Source: Kappaphycus alvarezii
Taxonomy: Eukaryota; Rhodophyta; Florideophyceae; Gigartinales; Solieriaceae
Reading direction: 5' to 3'
DNA: 64,000 bases
NCBI GenBank assembly: GCA_002205965.3
Contig: NADL03000744.1
Coordinates: forward strand, 186,001-250,000
Shown: positions 43,691 through 54,530 of the stretch, piece by piece
Numbering within the stretch: position 1 is the first letter of the stretch
How the letters are laid out: each line of letters starts with the position of its first letter
The notes under the pieces: model-generated
Database searches by the model: none
The model's input: only the letters and a program-made list of their open reading frames with translations
What the model was told of the DNA's origin: nothing
Translations under genes and position numbers: made by a program

Positions 43691-44239
43691 CTGTTCGACA
43701 TGGCTGATCGCACATCAAGTACTTGAGCAACGGTAAGCTGCCAAAGTGGCCCTATCTCGAGTGGCTTACAGCACAGCGGACGCAAATGCAACCGAGATGT
43801 AGACTTGGCAGCGTGACTTGCTTCTAGTTATGGATAACAGCCACGTTGAAGCCCCCCTTATCATATTCACCCATAATTTTCCAATCATTCCACCAAATAT
43901 AAGGACCACCCTCGTGCTCAAGGTCCATAAGCAATCAGTGTGGCTTATCACCCATCCTTTCAATCCCCATTCCTTCCACCCACCCCCTGCACACAATATT
44001 CAACTTTCAAATCCAATCTTTTATTTTGTTAATCTACTCGAGCGATTAAAAAACCCCTTTAAAATGCCTATTAAATAGGAAACGGCGAGAAAGTAGGGAT
44101 AGGCGTATTCTGAGGAGAGCCTTCTAAGGTCGGAGCATGTCTTTGTTTCATTTACTTTTCGGAAATGATAGTAATTAGTCCTAAATCACCTTCATTGGAC
44201 TAAATTACAGAAAGTTTGCATATTTTTCCTCGATATTTA

Positions 44240-45820
44240 CAGTGCGCCTAATAAATATAGAAACCTTAAAATCTAAGGCATAATTATACAATACGGAATG
44301 AGGATAGAACGCAAACAACCCCTACTTACCTACAGAGACTGAAATAGTACTATAGAGGCCAGAAAACTAGTATCTACTTTCCTATTTCCAAGAGAAAGAA
44401 AAAATTTAGTGGCGTAGTGGATAAAAAATATAGAAACTATAAACATAAATACACAAAAATCAACTAAAAAGAAAACTAGAACACAGCCTAGTAGTTTATT
44501 TTGCCTCTATTAGCCTTAAGAACTTCGACGCACCTTTTGTGCATCGACTTAGCTAGCTTCTGAAGCACAGTTTCCTCGATCTTGGCCCATTCTTGGTCAA
44601 TTGCCACTTTAAAAGCAGAAAATGAGTCAAACTGCCCTCCGTTACTGTAAACAGCTCGCGCCAGGATACCCCATAAGTTTTCGATTGGGTTTAGGTCGGG
44701 GGACCGTGCAGGCCAATCCATTACAGTAACGTCCTTCTCAGAAAACCATGCCTTCGTATGGTGAGATACATGGATAGGGGCATTATCCTGCTGAAACACC
44801 CAATCAAATCCATGGTTGATGGCCGCAAAATCTAATAAATTATTCTCCAATGTCGTACAGTAACTTGCAGAAACCTGCCTTCTATTCAAATAAACAATTG
44901 GACACTTGTCAAAGTAAGAAAAGAAAGCCCAAATCATAACTGAACCACCGCCATTTTGGCGCTTGGCCGATAGCCTCTCATCCTTACGCATATCATGCCA
45001 GTAATGCTTGAAACCGTCTGGCCCATCCAAATTAAACTTTTTTTCATCTGAAAAGATTACTTTCTTCCAATCATTTAGTCCTTTGCCAACCATCTCTATA
45101 GCCCAATCAAGTCTTGCTTTTTTGTGGGCTGCGGTAAGCAGCAGAACCTGTTTAATATTCTTGTACGTAAGAGTACTCGTTGAACGTAATATCTGCTGCA
45201 CTCTCTTCTTTCCTGTTGGCAAATCCAAAGCGGTACAGAGCTGTCCCGCCGATTTCTCACCCTTGTGTGCCTCTCTTAGTAGATTCCTTTTTTTGGCGAG
45301 AGATATTTTTGGCGGGCGTCCGCTTCGTTTCCCTTTGCCATACTTCTCCGGCGCTTGGATAAATGTCGACAACACGTTTTTGGAGCGATTGATTTTCGAT
45401 GCGATGGAATCAATGCTCTCCCCGATACACCTCATCCTCATAATTTCTACTTTTTCTTGCTCCGTGAGTGACTTTCCGCAAGGCATTTTGTTGATGGGTA
45501 GTCGTCGTTCTCTGCCGTGAAGATACTAGTTGCAGTCGGTATTGTTCATTTAAAGTGTATAGCAAAGTACTTTATTGGTTTTACGATGTCTTAAATTCTA
45601 CTTTTTGTAAATCGTTTTCATAGTTTCTATATCTATTATCCGTTTACAAACTGGAATAATGCATTTACGTCGCTCCGATACCATTTTGTTGTAAATCTTT
45701 CTTGCTGTTATTTCTCTATCTGACTGAGAAGCCTTTCCAGAGTATTATTTTACGGCGGGGGCTGTAGCAAGTGTGCAGAACTCAGAAATCGGGGACGTTT
45801 CTATATTTATTAGGCGCAAG
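44240..45820 (-). mobile_element. Tc1/mariner element with intact transposase and IR/DR ends
   Basis: Outer inverted repeats: CAGTGCGCCTAATAAATATA... at 44240-44264 and its near-perfect reverse complement at 45797-45820, with 22 shared bases. TA flanks both sides (44238-44239, 45821-45822). Inner copies of the AATAWATATAGAAAC core lie at 44421-44438 and 45623-45641, each exactly 174 bp inward from the outer core. This gives the symmetric IR/DR arrangement known from some Tc1-type elements. Length 1581 bp. Confidence 0.92.
44488..45486 (-). CDS. Tc1/mariner DD34E transposase
   Basis: Uninterrupted 332 codons. Residues 1-45 form a first helix-turn-helix (EKVEIMRMRCIGESIDSIAS); a GRPP hook is at 56-59 (RSGRPPKIS); residues 60-105 form a second DNA-binding helix bundle. 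The catalytic domain has all three acidic residues: D147 (IFSDEKKF), D234 (QQDNAPIH) and E269 (NPIENLWG), with 34 residues between the last two, the DD34E pattern. WPARSPDLNPIENLW is the family hallmark. The enzyme cuts and pastes the element into TA sites in the nucleus. Length is normal for the family (about 340), no stop or frameshift is present and the terminal repeats match, so it could encode an active enzyme. The plus-strand frame at 45008-45520 is its shadow. Confidence 0.95.
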   Translation of the reverse strand: MPCGKSLTEQEKVEIMRMRCIGESIDSIASKINRSKNVLSTFIQAPEKYGKGKRSGRPPKISLAKKRNLLREAHKGEKSAGQLCTALDLPTGKKRVQQILRSTSTLTYKNIKQVLLLTAAHKKARLDWAIEMVGKGLNDWKKVIFSDEKKFNLDGPDGFKHYWHDMRKDERLSAKRQNGGGSVMIWAFFSYFDKCPIVYLNRRQVSASYCTTLENNLLDFAAINHGFDWVFQQDNAPIHVSHHTKAWFSEKDVTVMDWPARSPDLNPIENLWGILARAVYSNGGQFDSFSAFKVAIDQEWAKIEETVLQKLAKSMHKRCVEVLKANRGKINY

Positions 45821-45822
45821 TA

Positions 45823-46800
45823 CAAAATGTACATTCTGTATACTGCGGACGGCTTTATCCGTTTGTTTACGAATATTAATATGGCTAGAGATCTACTGCA
45901 GTTACTCTCAGCCTGCCAATGCCTTGGTCTACTCCTAGCATGGCACTCAACATGGGGATCAATGATAAACCTATGCCTACTTTTCTGCATAACACATAGT
46001 ATTGTCTCTATATATGTCCGGTTTTCGCGGCGCCTTCTGCACCGCATTTTTGGAAAATATGAGCATGCAAGGGTTACAAAGCCTAGCACGTAGGAGATTT
46101 AACAATTTATGATTGTGTCTCAAGAGAGATACTCACTCCTATAGGATGTCCAGTGCGTAGGCAACGGGTGTGAGATCTTCCTGCAGTAGTACGGGGACTA
46201 CAAATGCAAAACTTGTTTTACCATGGATGAAAGAGCGACAATTTGGTTAGCAATATTTTCGATTCTGCCTTTAGCGGGTGTGTTATTGCTTGTGCGGTGA
46301 ACGTACCAGGATTATTCAACAATTACACAATTGTGGAGTGGGTAGGTGTTTATCATAAGCTTGATAGTGCTTCCTATCAACCTAAAAGGGAAATTTATGT
46401 TTAATTCTGCATTTTGCAAAGTTAGATATCCAATTTTTATTAAATCGTCACAGCATGACTTACATGAATGATAAGGACCAGAAGAGATAATGCGCCTTCG
46501 GCAGGCAACTTCTGCGAGGCAGAGCTCAGAATGGGGCATATGGGCGTTTCAAGCTACATTCCCGCTCCTAAAAGAAAAGATGATTTACGAAGAAAATGGG
46601 GAACTCTAACTAGTCTTGCTCACTTCAGTGTTTTTCTTCAACTTCAGGGCTAGTGTAGTTGCAGTAAATAAGATTCTAAGTTCATACATGGCAGATGAGA
46701 GTGGAAGGCAAATATTTTCGTTCCTGAAAACCTCTGGAGATAGCACAAGATTTATTAAGTTTTATTGATTGCTCTTTCTACGTTGATTGAGTCATTATTA
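45823..46800. other. Tc1 target flank, nothing recognised
   Basis: Opens with the palindromic TACAAAATGTACATTCTGTATA. A minus-strand ORF (46312-46539) has HSCKSCC but no recognisable family. Confidence 0.3.
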
Positions 46801-48167
46801 ACAAAATTTCTTCCATAAAACGATCTTGCCGTTTCCACTCCCGTTTACGACGTATACTTTCATCTTCCCTCTCCTGTTCCCTGCGGTGTTCCTCCGACTT
46901 TCGGTGCTCTGACTCATCCTCGTGTCTCTGTTCTTCTGTATCACCGAAAAATTCATCATCGAAAGCAAATCGTCCCCAAACACATTAGGGATTTACCTCT
47001 TTGTTTTGCAACAGGTAGCCGAGGTGCTCGGTCCGGTCCACGGGGCGTCCTAGGGGAAACTTGTGGCCAGGATGGAGCCGGTGATGGAGAAGGGTCAGAT
47101 GTCAGGTCACAATACTCTTGAGATTTCCAGACTGGGGAGTCCATATCAGTCGGAATTGTAGCTATTAAGTACATTTCTTCATCCCCACAGCCAATGCTGG
47201 CGTTATTTCATGCAATCGCGAATAAATTATGCCCGAAAAATGTCTTCGGGAATCATACGATCACTTTTTGGCAATCTTTCTAGTGCATATTTGCAAATTT
47301 TCTCTTAAGACTGTCGACTGTCCTATGCTGATCTCGACATCCCCTCGAGTGCTCGGCGAGAGCCGCTCAAAACTCGTCAGCGCAAGGGGGAACAGCTTAT
47401 CAAGTACATCTACTAAATCATTTGTACCCGGTTGAGTCAATACAGAATCCCGCACAGCTGACGGCTTGTATGATTACTTCCACATTTTTCCGTTTTCAGT
47501 TCCGAGGATTTTTGATAGAGGCAATGGTCCACCATATCCATTTATACTGTGTGGGCGTGGTGGTGTCGGCTTATTTCCATTTTTTGGGCCTCTCAGGTTG
47601 CTGTATGGCTGGTTTTGACCGATTTTCTAGGTTGACCATCTGGATACAAAGGGATATCTCCAGGCGGAAACTCCATCTCCATCATTTCGCTACCTGAGTG
47701 ACGCGGATGCATTCCGTTAGATTCAAAAATTGATGGATTGATTCTGGTTGGGAGATGCTGATAAGGACGGGAAAGGGAGGAGGAAACTGGAATTGTGATA
47801 TGGATTCCGCAGGAGGGGCGTTTGGGAAGTGCAGGAACGTTGACGGTGCTTCAGGGGAGGTTTGGCGGTACGGTTGGGGAATATATGGATAGGTAGAGAC
47901 GTTGGTGGTGTTGAAGCAATGAGGAGGGCAGGCAACGGAGCGTTTACGGTTAGGTAGAAAGGAAGAAGGACAGTCGCGGAGAGGATGGGGGGGGGGTTGC
48001 TGAGGAAATCCTGTGGCATTGCTCACAAGAGGTAAAGGGTAGGGAGTTTGTTTTGGGTCGATGATGGGTTGTCGAACGAGCGAATCGCGGAAGCGGCGAT
48101 TGTTGTTAGCGCCAAAAAGGATTGTTTGAGTTTTACAGTGGCTGACTGACCCTGTCTCTCGTGGGCG
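46800..48167 (-). pseudogene. Degenerate Pro-rich coding region interrupted by the copia insertion
   Basis: The minus strand can be read in pieces. A Pro/Ser/Asn-rich N-terminal part lies at about 48130-47682 (for example VSNATGFPQQPPPHPL). Then DLVDVLDKLFPLALTSFERL lies near 47430-47340, and an acidic/charged helix FFGDTEEQRHEDESEH and HRKSEEHRREQER near 46960-46860. Stops and shifts occur between pieces. The copia element inserted 5 bp before its 5' side. Just beside the insertion the strand reads GTTGGCGCCCACGAG, similar to the gypsy primer-site region, so this may be the leader and Gag of another LTR element rather than a host gene. Confidence 0.35.
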
Positions 48168-48172
48168 CCAAC
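48168..48172. repeat. Target-site duplication of the copia element (left)
   Basis: CCAAC, repeated at 53729-53733. Five bases is the usual length for Ty1/copia integrases. Confidence 0.85.
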
Positions 48173-48725
48173 TGCAAAATAATTGGGATAGGTAGATCCA
48201 AATAATAATAAATAGTTCCAACTTGAATAAATAAATAAATGCCACAATCGGACTTAGAACGAATAATGAATAGAAAACCAAATTTAATAATATCTGATCG
48301 AGGGGGATATTTCGATAGCCCGAGGATGTAAAAATATTTCTAACAACCTAGACTACTTATACTCTACGCCAGGGTGAACCTGCTACAAAAATCAGGTGAG
48401 CCGTTCAATAATTTTGGTAGACATAATTTAGGCTCAGCAATAATTATTGCAGTATTTTCCAGGTAAGCAATCATCCAGATAATAATTTGTTGGTAGCATA
48501 AATGTAGTAATTATAGCCTGTATAATATAAAAACCCAACTGTAGGACATAAAAATTATTTCACACTGAATTCAGCATAAAATAGTGCCAGTGTAAAATAG
48601 ATAAAATTATTCCTTGATGATTCATAATAAAATAAATTGTGGGCCTCAATAAAAATATTGCTCCACAGTTCAGCATCAATGTAGGACACCGGGATAGAGA
48701 TTAAAATATTTGGTCAATTTTCACA
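48173..48725 (-). repeat. 3' LTR of the copia element
   Basis: Begins (element direction) TGTGAAAATTGACC and ends CAATTATTTTGCA. Near-identical to 53176-53728. Confidence 0.93.
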
Positions 48726-48739
48726 CTACTTCCCCTGTG
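48726..48739 (-). promoter_or_regulatory. Polypurine tract of the copia element
   Basis: In element direction CACAGGGGAAGTAG, directly against the 3' LTR. It is the expected primer for plus-strand DNA synthesis. Confidence 0.65.
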
Positions 48740-48796
48740 AAATATTGAATTAAATTTATCCTGTTGACTGAGATGAATCCCGAGATAAAATATTAC

Positions 48797-49518
48797 TCAT
48801 ATCCATAGGTATAGATCATCAAATAAAAGGAGCTTGAGCATGTCAGATACAGGACTTTCCTTTTTTGTGAGCGGGTCGGAAGGATTAATTGAACCAGGTA
48901 TCCATAGCATTTTCTTGATTTTGTTCGTTTCGAAATTATATCGAATTAATTGAACATCCGCTCTAATAGATTTATCTTCAGGCACACGACAAGTAGATAG
49001 AGAGCTGAATAGATCTTTTGAATCAACAGCAACATGAAGAGGAATATTGATATTTAGAAGTGTACTGTATGCTGCTGCAATAATTTTTCCTTCCTCGATA
49101 GCTTCACCAGCAGCCAATATTTCACCAGATGCAATAGATTTAACAGGACGCCGAGATAGATGTGAATGCCAATAAATTGTATGAAATATTGAATTACAAT
49201 TTAAGGAGCCAATTAGCAACCCACCAATACATCCAAGTTGAGCATTTGTCGATCCGCTGGTTTTCCTGCATCAGAAAAAACAACAACTGATAAATTGAAA
49301 TTTCCAGAAACTTCCGGGCGCCAATACGTGCTTGTAGAACCAAAAGATTTTAAATTCCGAAGCATAGAAGATTGGATAGATAAATCACGAACCAACGGAT
49401 TTGACCTTTTCTGTTGTAAATAACTTGCTGTAAAGGCAGACACTGGAGATGCAACCATACCCAAATAGACAATTGATCCGTTTAACGAATTAAAAGCAAA
49501 GTTTTCAAATGAGTTCAT
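48797..49518 (-). pseudogene. Copia RNase H region
   Basis: Two frames. 49518-49213 has FAFNSLNGSIVYLGMVASP and VVVFSDAGKPADRQ, the start of RNase H with its first Asp. 49219-48797 continues with SRRPVKSIASGEILAAGEAI (catalytic Glu region), VAVDSKDLFSSLST (catalytic Asp region), DKSIRADVQLIRY and WIPGSINPSDPLTK, the typical C-terminal end of copia Pol. RNase H removes the RNA template. A single frame change near 49217 separates the halves. Confidence 0.8.
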
Positions 49519-49574
49519 TTCTTCATCAGGTTGTTTTCGACGATTTCTTGATATTGAATGGGGTTCCAGTCCAT

Positions 49575-50246
49575 TTAGCTTATCATCAGCTGAGACATTA
49601 ATTTATAGTCATCAAACTGCATGATTTTAACTCCATTGAAATAAAAAGATCCAGGACTATGTACGATTGTACCAAGCTTATATACTTTCCCAAGATCTTG
49701 GATAAATTGCTTCTTAATATTTTTTTGTCCAGTAATAAGTATATCATCGACCAATTTAACAACAAGCAGAATTAAGGATCCTTTTAAACTCATGAAAAAT
49801 AATTGGGGTATATAAACGACTGATTTCAATCCGAGGTCAAAGAAAGTATTATCAGAGTGTATTTGCCATTTTGCATTCGCGTTGACTAACCCATATGAAG
49901 CAGACAGTAATAACCAATAGAAGGATTTTTCGGAGCATTCCCGAGGAGGTCTCACATAAACATCTCGTAATGCTGATCCAGATTGTAAAAATGCAGACTT
50001 CACATCAACCTTTGATAAATTCCATTTAAAAATTGTAGCAATTGATAAGAGAATTCTAATTGCCATCGGAGAACAAGATTCCGAATCAGTTCTCAAATTA
50101 TTTTTCTCCTTATCCTCATTTCCATGCGGAGCAATTCGAGCCTTGCAATAATATTTTCCATCATCCAAAATTTTATTTTGTATAAAACGTGACTGGATAT
50201 TACATTCGAGTCGGGAGGAATTTTTGAAACATGAATTTTTGAACAC
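49575..50246 (-). pseudogene. Copia reverse transcriptase
   Basis: A 223-codon frame holding the copia RT: KARIAPHGNEDK, CSPMAIRILLSIA, LSKVDVKSAFLQSGSALRDV, YVRPPRE and KLVDDILITG. The active site is LVDD where YVDD is usual; the second Asp pair is intact. The fingers start upstream in another frame (HVLYKIK at about 50175, end of the previous ORF) and the thumb passes into a third frame near 49600. RT makes element cDNA in the cytoplasmic particle. Confidence 0.85.
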
Positions 50247-52303
50247 GTAGTGAGAAAATTATTTTCTTCCGTATTGTACGCATTTGAAATAATATGAGAT
50301 GGAAGTCCAGATGCTTGATGAAGTAAAAATTCTTTAGATCCAAACCTTTTATGATAAAAACTCAGATCTTTTTGTTCAGATGATTTCAATTCCGTTCCAG
50401 GTAACAACTCAATTTCATGCGCATCAATTCCATCGTTTTCATCAATAGGGATATGAATTAAATTTTCAGGGTGCAGGGAACTAAGTTCAGATTCAATCGG
50501 AACATGTTCGACAGATAATATGTTTTTAGATTCTGATAAATTTCCATCAATTTCTGATTCATTATATTTTTCGACATCAGTATTCATATTTGGGTTAAAA
50601 TTACCATCATCAGAATGATCGTCAAAATTGTTTTCGCCCACATTCTTCACTTCGGTAATATTTGTTTCATCAGAAATATCTTCCACAGAATATTCAATAG
50701 ACTGATTCAATAAATCATTTGCCTTTTGAATTTGGTATGCTAGTTCATTAGATGAAACGGAATGTCGGACATCTTCAATTGCAGCATGTATAAATTTTCC
50801 ATTGGATCCAGGTACTGTGACGATAAGAGATTTTTTGTCGAATTTCAATACTGGTTTGGGCGATGACCAAGATCCTCTTTTCTGATTTGGTAGATGAATA
50901 AAAATTTCCACAATATCGCCAACATTAATTGGAATATCGGTCACAGACTTTGATTTTAGAATAAGATTTAATTTCCTCTTGGCTATTAGCTCATTATGAG
51001 CTTCTCTTAAATCATTTGGTAGACTTCGAGGACCAGAATTATCGATGGGTCGAGTGTGACCAGTGGCAAGCTCGTATGAAGAAACAACATCATTTCCATA
51101 TAAATCATTCGATATTTGAAACATTCGAGCAATACGAACCGTATTACTTGCAGAAGAATCGGATATTTTTAAACGGATATAAATGTCTCTCAATATTTTA
51201 TGTTTTGACTCAATAGAATTTTTGTTATGGCGGCGGGAACCAATAGGACAAAATGAAATTCCTCTTTCCTCAAGATAGCTTCTGAAAATATCATTGTCAA
51301 ACGCCTGATCTCCCATTAAATTGTTAGGGTCCCAAAATGGTGTTAACCAGAGAGTCTCAATACAATTAATGCAATTTTCCATCCTTAAAGAGGGCACTAT
51401 TGAACCAGTTGAATACCTGGTAACTGAGTCCATAATGTGAAAAATATCCAAGTTTTCCACAAAAAAATGATCCACACAAACCAATTCATTAAATCCGCGA
51501 GATATAGAGCTTAAAGATACTGCACGAGGATGAGATGGTTTTTTTGTGACATCACAAAATTTGCAGGAGTCAATTATGCTTGATAAATATTTTTTGCATT
51601 CATCGTCCCATATAAAATTTCTTTGTAACAATAGTTTTATATCATCATAATTTGAGTGACCACATACATGTTTGTGAACCTTATTAATTATTTTCTTCTT
51701 TTCAGCCCAAGATATATTTTTTGATGTATTGATATTGTTGGAACAAATTGCTGATAGAAATGAGTTTTCAATAGGTTCGGATGATTGTATAAATATATTT
51801 CCAGGTACATAACAATGATGACCATGATCCACCAATGTTATAGAATCGATTGAATTATTTGCGGACTCGAACTCGATGCGATTGTCCGTCATATGAATAA
51901 TATTTGATTTTCTTGTGATATTTCTTCCAATAACCCATTGAGATGATCCACTGATTATTAGATGCCTTATTTTAACCTGATTTCCATTGTCTGAAATAGC
52001 TGATAAAAATATTGAACCGATCATTTTTCTTTTTTCGCTTGAGTGGTCGCCATTTCCGTATTGCCAGAAGGGCGTGTCCTTGATACATTCAGGAAGTTCA
52101 TCAAGAATTCCATTCCATTTCGGTAAAATAAATTTCGAAAGTGCTCGTAATTCAACAATACCCATTCCACTATACGGTGCTCCATCATCAAGTAACGGAC
52201 CTGGGTATAACGTATTTGACGGAGAATCAAGCACCGTTTTTACCATATGAAATGTTACGGAACCAGAATCATTTTTGTCTTTGATATTTTCTGCATTTCC
52301 CAT
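50093..52303 (-). pseudogene. Copia protease and integrase frame
   Basis: A 736-codon open frame, the longest in the window. Near the start LLDDGAPYSGMG is the aspartic protease site (DDGA for DSGA). Integrase follows: a zinc-binding N-terminus (HKHVCGHSNYDDI...CKFC), then a catalytic core with D in LVCVDHFFVENL, D in NLMGDQAFDND and E in NSIESKHKI, the D,D-35-E triad of retroviral-type integrases. A long acidic linker leads to the RT. The frame also runs upstream of M-52303 in the sense that the nucleocapsid knuckle CDRCGEIGHW is in this frame. Processing would release the enzymes inside the particle. Confidence 0.88.
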
Positions 52304-53172
52304 TCTAGATGATGAACCTTTATGATAATTTTTAGCACTCTTGCATTTATCTTTTTCATAGGCCCAATGGCCAATTTCTCCACATCGGTCACAAGTTGAT
52401 TTTGCCTTGAGCGCAGCAAAGTCTTCAGGAGATAATCTTTGCTTATTATTTTTCTTGAAATTTTCTTTTCTCCGTATGAAATATTTGATTGATTTGAAGA
52501 GATATATTTTTGAGCATTTCCATATATTTGATTTGTATTTTTTGGTTTATCACATGCACGAATAATAGATGATATTTCTGAATATTTGATTAATTCTAGG
52601 ATTTTTCCTTTTTCCAAATCGGCTTCTTCATGCTTCGGAGAAGCAGCAGCCAAAATAGATACTCGCTGGTTTGAATCAATTTTGGAATTAGCCAGGAGCA
52701 AAAATGATACCAGTGCTTCAGGTAATTTCGAAGTACCAGTAGATGAATGAAATCGGGCAATTTGAGCATCAAACCGTGATTCAAAATTTTTGAAAGACTC
52801 ACTATCACCACGAGTAGTGTGCAATAGATCTAAGAATTTTTGAAATGTATCTGATATAGATGATAGAGGATCCACCTTATGAATAGCGTTAGCAATCGCT
52901 AATGCACCATTTTCAGACTGAATTTCTGTGTCTGGAATTTTCTTACAAATATCAAGAGCTCGTCCAAATAATTGTGATTGTAAGACAAGACCTTGTACTG
53001 CCTTAGGAACCTTATTAGAATTTGATGCTGGTAATAAATCATGAACAGATTTCCATTTTTGAACAGCATCAAAATATTTTTCTTGAGGTCCTTTACCATC
53101 CGTCCAAGGAGCCGTGCGAAGATCCCATGAAAATTTCGGCCTTGAAGGAATTTCGGGGCGATCTGGGCCCAT
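52255..53172 (-). pseudogene. Copia Gag
   Basis: Frame from the ATG at 53172, which sits inside the primer site, to the stop at 52255; about 305 codons. The frame is also open further upstream into the LTR. The body has the helical UBN2-like Gag layout: WKSVHDLLPAS, LVLQSQLFGRALDICKKIP, SISDTFQKFLDLLHTTRGDS and FKNFESRFDAQIARF. The nucleocapsid part is displaced by a one-base shift near 52470: the other frame gives NKQRLSPEDFAALKAKSTC and CDRCGEIGHWAYEKDKC, a knuckle in which the fourth ligand spacing is unusual. Whether the shift is a mutation or a programmed frameshift cannot be told from one copy. Confidence 0.8.
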
Positions 53173-53175
53173 AAC
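53161..53175 (-). promoter_or_regulatory. Primer-binding site, complementary to the initiator tRNA-Met anticodon arm
   Basis: In element direction GTTATGGGCCCAGAT directly follows the LTR end. The first 13 bases are the reverse complement of the eukaryotic initiator tRNA anticodon stem-loop (CTGGGCCCATAAC). Drosophila copia is known to prime from a cleaved initiator-tRNA half in this way. The ATG in this site is the likely Gag start. Confidence 0.75.
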
Positions 53176-53728
53176 TGCAAAATAATTGGGATAGGTAGAT
53201 CCAAATAATAATAAATAGTTCCAACTTGAATAAATAAATAAATGCCACAATCGGACTTAGAATGAATAATGAATAGAAAACCAAATTTAATAATATCTGA
53301 TCGAGGGGATATTTCGATAGCCCGAGGATGTAAAAATATTTCTAACAACCTAGACTACTTATACTCTACGCCAGGGTGAACCTGCTACAAAAATCAGGTG
53401 AGCCGTTCAATAATTTTGGTAGACATAATTTAGGCTCAGCAATAATTATTGCAGTATTTTCCAGGTAAGCAATCATCCAGATAATAATTTGTTGGTAGCA
53501 TAAATGTAGTAATTATAGCCTGTATAATATAAAAACCCAACTGTAGGACATAAAAATTATTTCACACTGAATTCAGCATAAAATAGTGCCAGTGTAAAAT
53601 AGATAAAATTATTCCTTGATGATTCATAATAAACATAAATTGTGGGCCTCAATAAAAATATTGCTCCACAATTCAGCATCAATGTAGGACACCGGGATAG
53701 AGATTAAAAAATTTGATCAATTTTTACA
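53176..53728 (-). repeat. 5' LTR of the copia element
   Basis: See the 3' LTR; the ends are fixed by TG/CA and by the adjacent CCAAC (53729-53733). U3 lies at high coordinates. Confidence 0.93.
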
Positions 53729-54228
53729 CCAACCCATGGTTTTCCAGACAACCGCAATCGACTCAAAAGGGTATACCTACAGCGTAATGGGGAAGGAACT
53801 ACGCTTCCTAAAATGCTACCTTCAGGCTAGCCATCAAGCAGGCCGCATTGGACATGACGGCTGCTGCAGCGTGCCTTTGCATCAAACCCCCCGAACCTTT
53901 CCGTACGTCTCCAGTGCCCTCACAAGCGTACGTCCCCTTGGTTGGCTATTGTGTCCCAGAGGGGGGATGGCGCGTTCAGATCTCTTGCTAGGATTGCATG
54001 CAGTGGGGAATGACCGATGAGGTCGTTGAGTAATGCCCGAACGATTGGGCTGGGAATTTCGGGCTGACGTAGGCTCCAGAGACATGGGTGGATGGGTTCA
54101 GTTTGAGTTTGAGGAATTGTAGAATTGATTTGGTTGGTGGATGGTATGTGGTAGGTGTTGCAGACATGGTGAGTGATAGAATAGAGCCCCGGCCTTACGG
54201 CGATTGCAACGCCGCCGCGGGGGGATGT

Positions 54229-54530
54229 TTATGGTGGTGCGGCGTGAGGGGATCTGTGGGACCGTTGCATGGGGCCAGACACGGCGGTGAACGCGTTTGC
54301 AGGCGTCGTGAGCTTCAATAAGGACCGTGGAAATATCGGTGAGCGGAGGAATCCATATCGCAGGGTGCGGGTGTAGTGAACAATCGCGTCCATCCCTGCT
54401 TTGATGCCATTTTTGGTTTGGTATGGAGCGAAAAAGCCACGAGAGTCGTCGAAACCCACGGGGAGCATCGCTTCGGTGACGACGCGGCGGAATTCGGAGC
54501 CCACAGCAACGGGGAAACGTTTGGGTGTTT
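54229..54530 (-). pseudogene. LINE RT fingers/palm of the outer copy
   Basis: VAVGSEFRRVVTEAMLPVGF, FAPYQTKNGIKAGMDAIVHY and LKLTTPANAFTAVSGPMQR. These match the IAVGExxRR, QxGxxxGxExxVH and VDxxNAFNxVxR motifs of RLE-type LINE reverse transcriptases. Confidence 0.6.

Larger units (their letters stand above)
48173..53728 (-). mobile_element. Full-length Ty1/copia element
   Basis: 5556 bp on the minus strand with 553-bp LTRs (48173-48725 and 53176-53728) ending TG...CA, and a perfect CCAAC duplication outside. Order in element direction: LTR, initiator-tRNA primer site (53161-53175), Gag, CCHC-like knuckle, protease, integrase, RT, RNase H, polypurine tract (48726-48739), LTR. The integrase-before-RT order is diagnostic of copia. 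The LTRs differ at only about 7-8 positions, so insertion is fairly recent, yet the coding part has four frame changes. Confidence 0.93.

Noticed and set aside
45008-45520. 170-codon plus-strand ORF
   Set aside because: It is the exact antisense of the Tc1 transposase and has no motif of its own.
47682-48281. 199-codon minus-strand ORF starting in the copia LTR
   Set aside because: Its first ~35 codons are LTR sequence and the junction is the insertion point; the start is an artefact. Only the part below 48168 could once have been coding.
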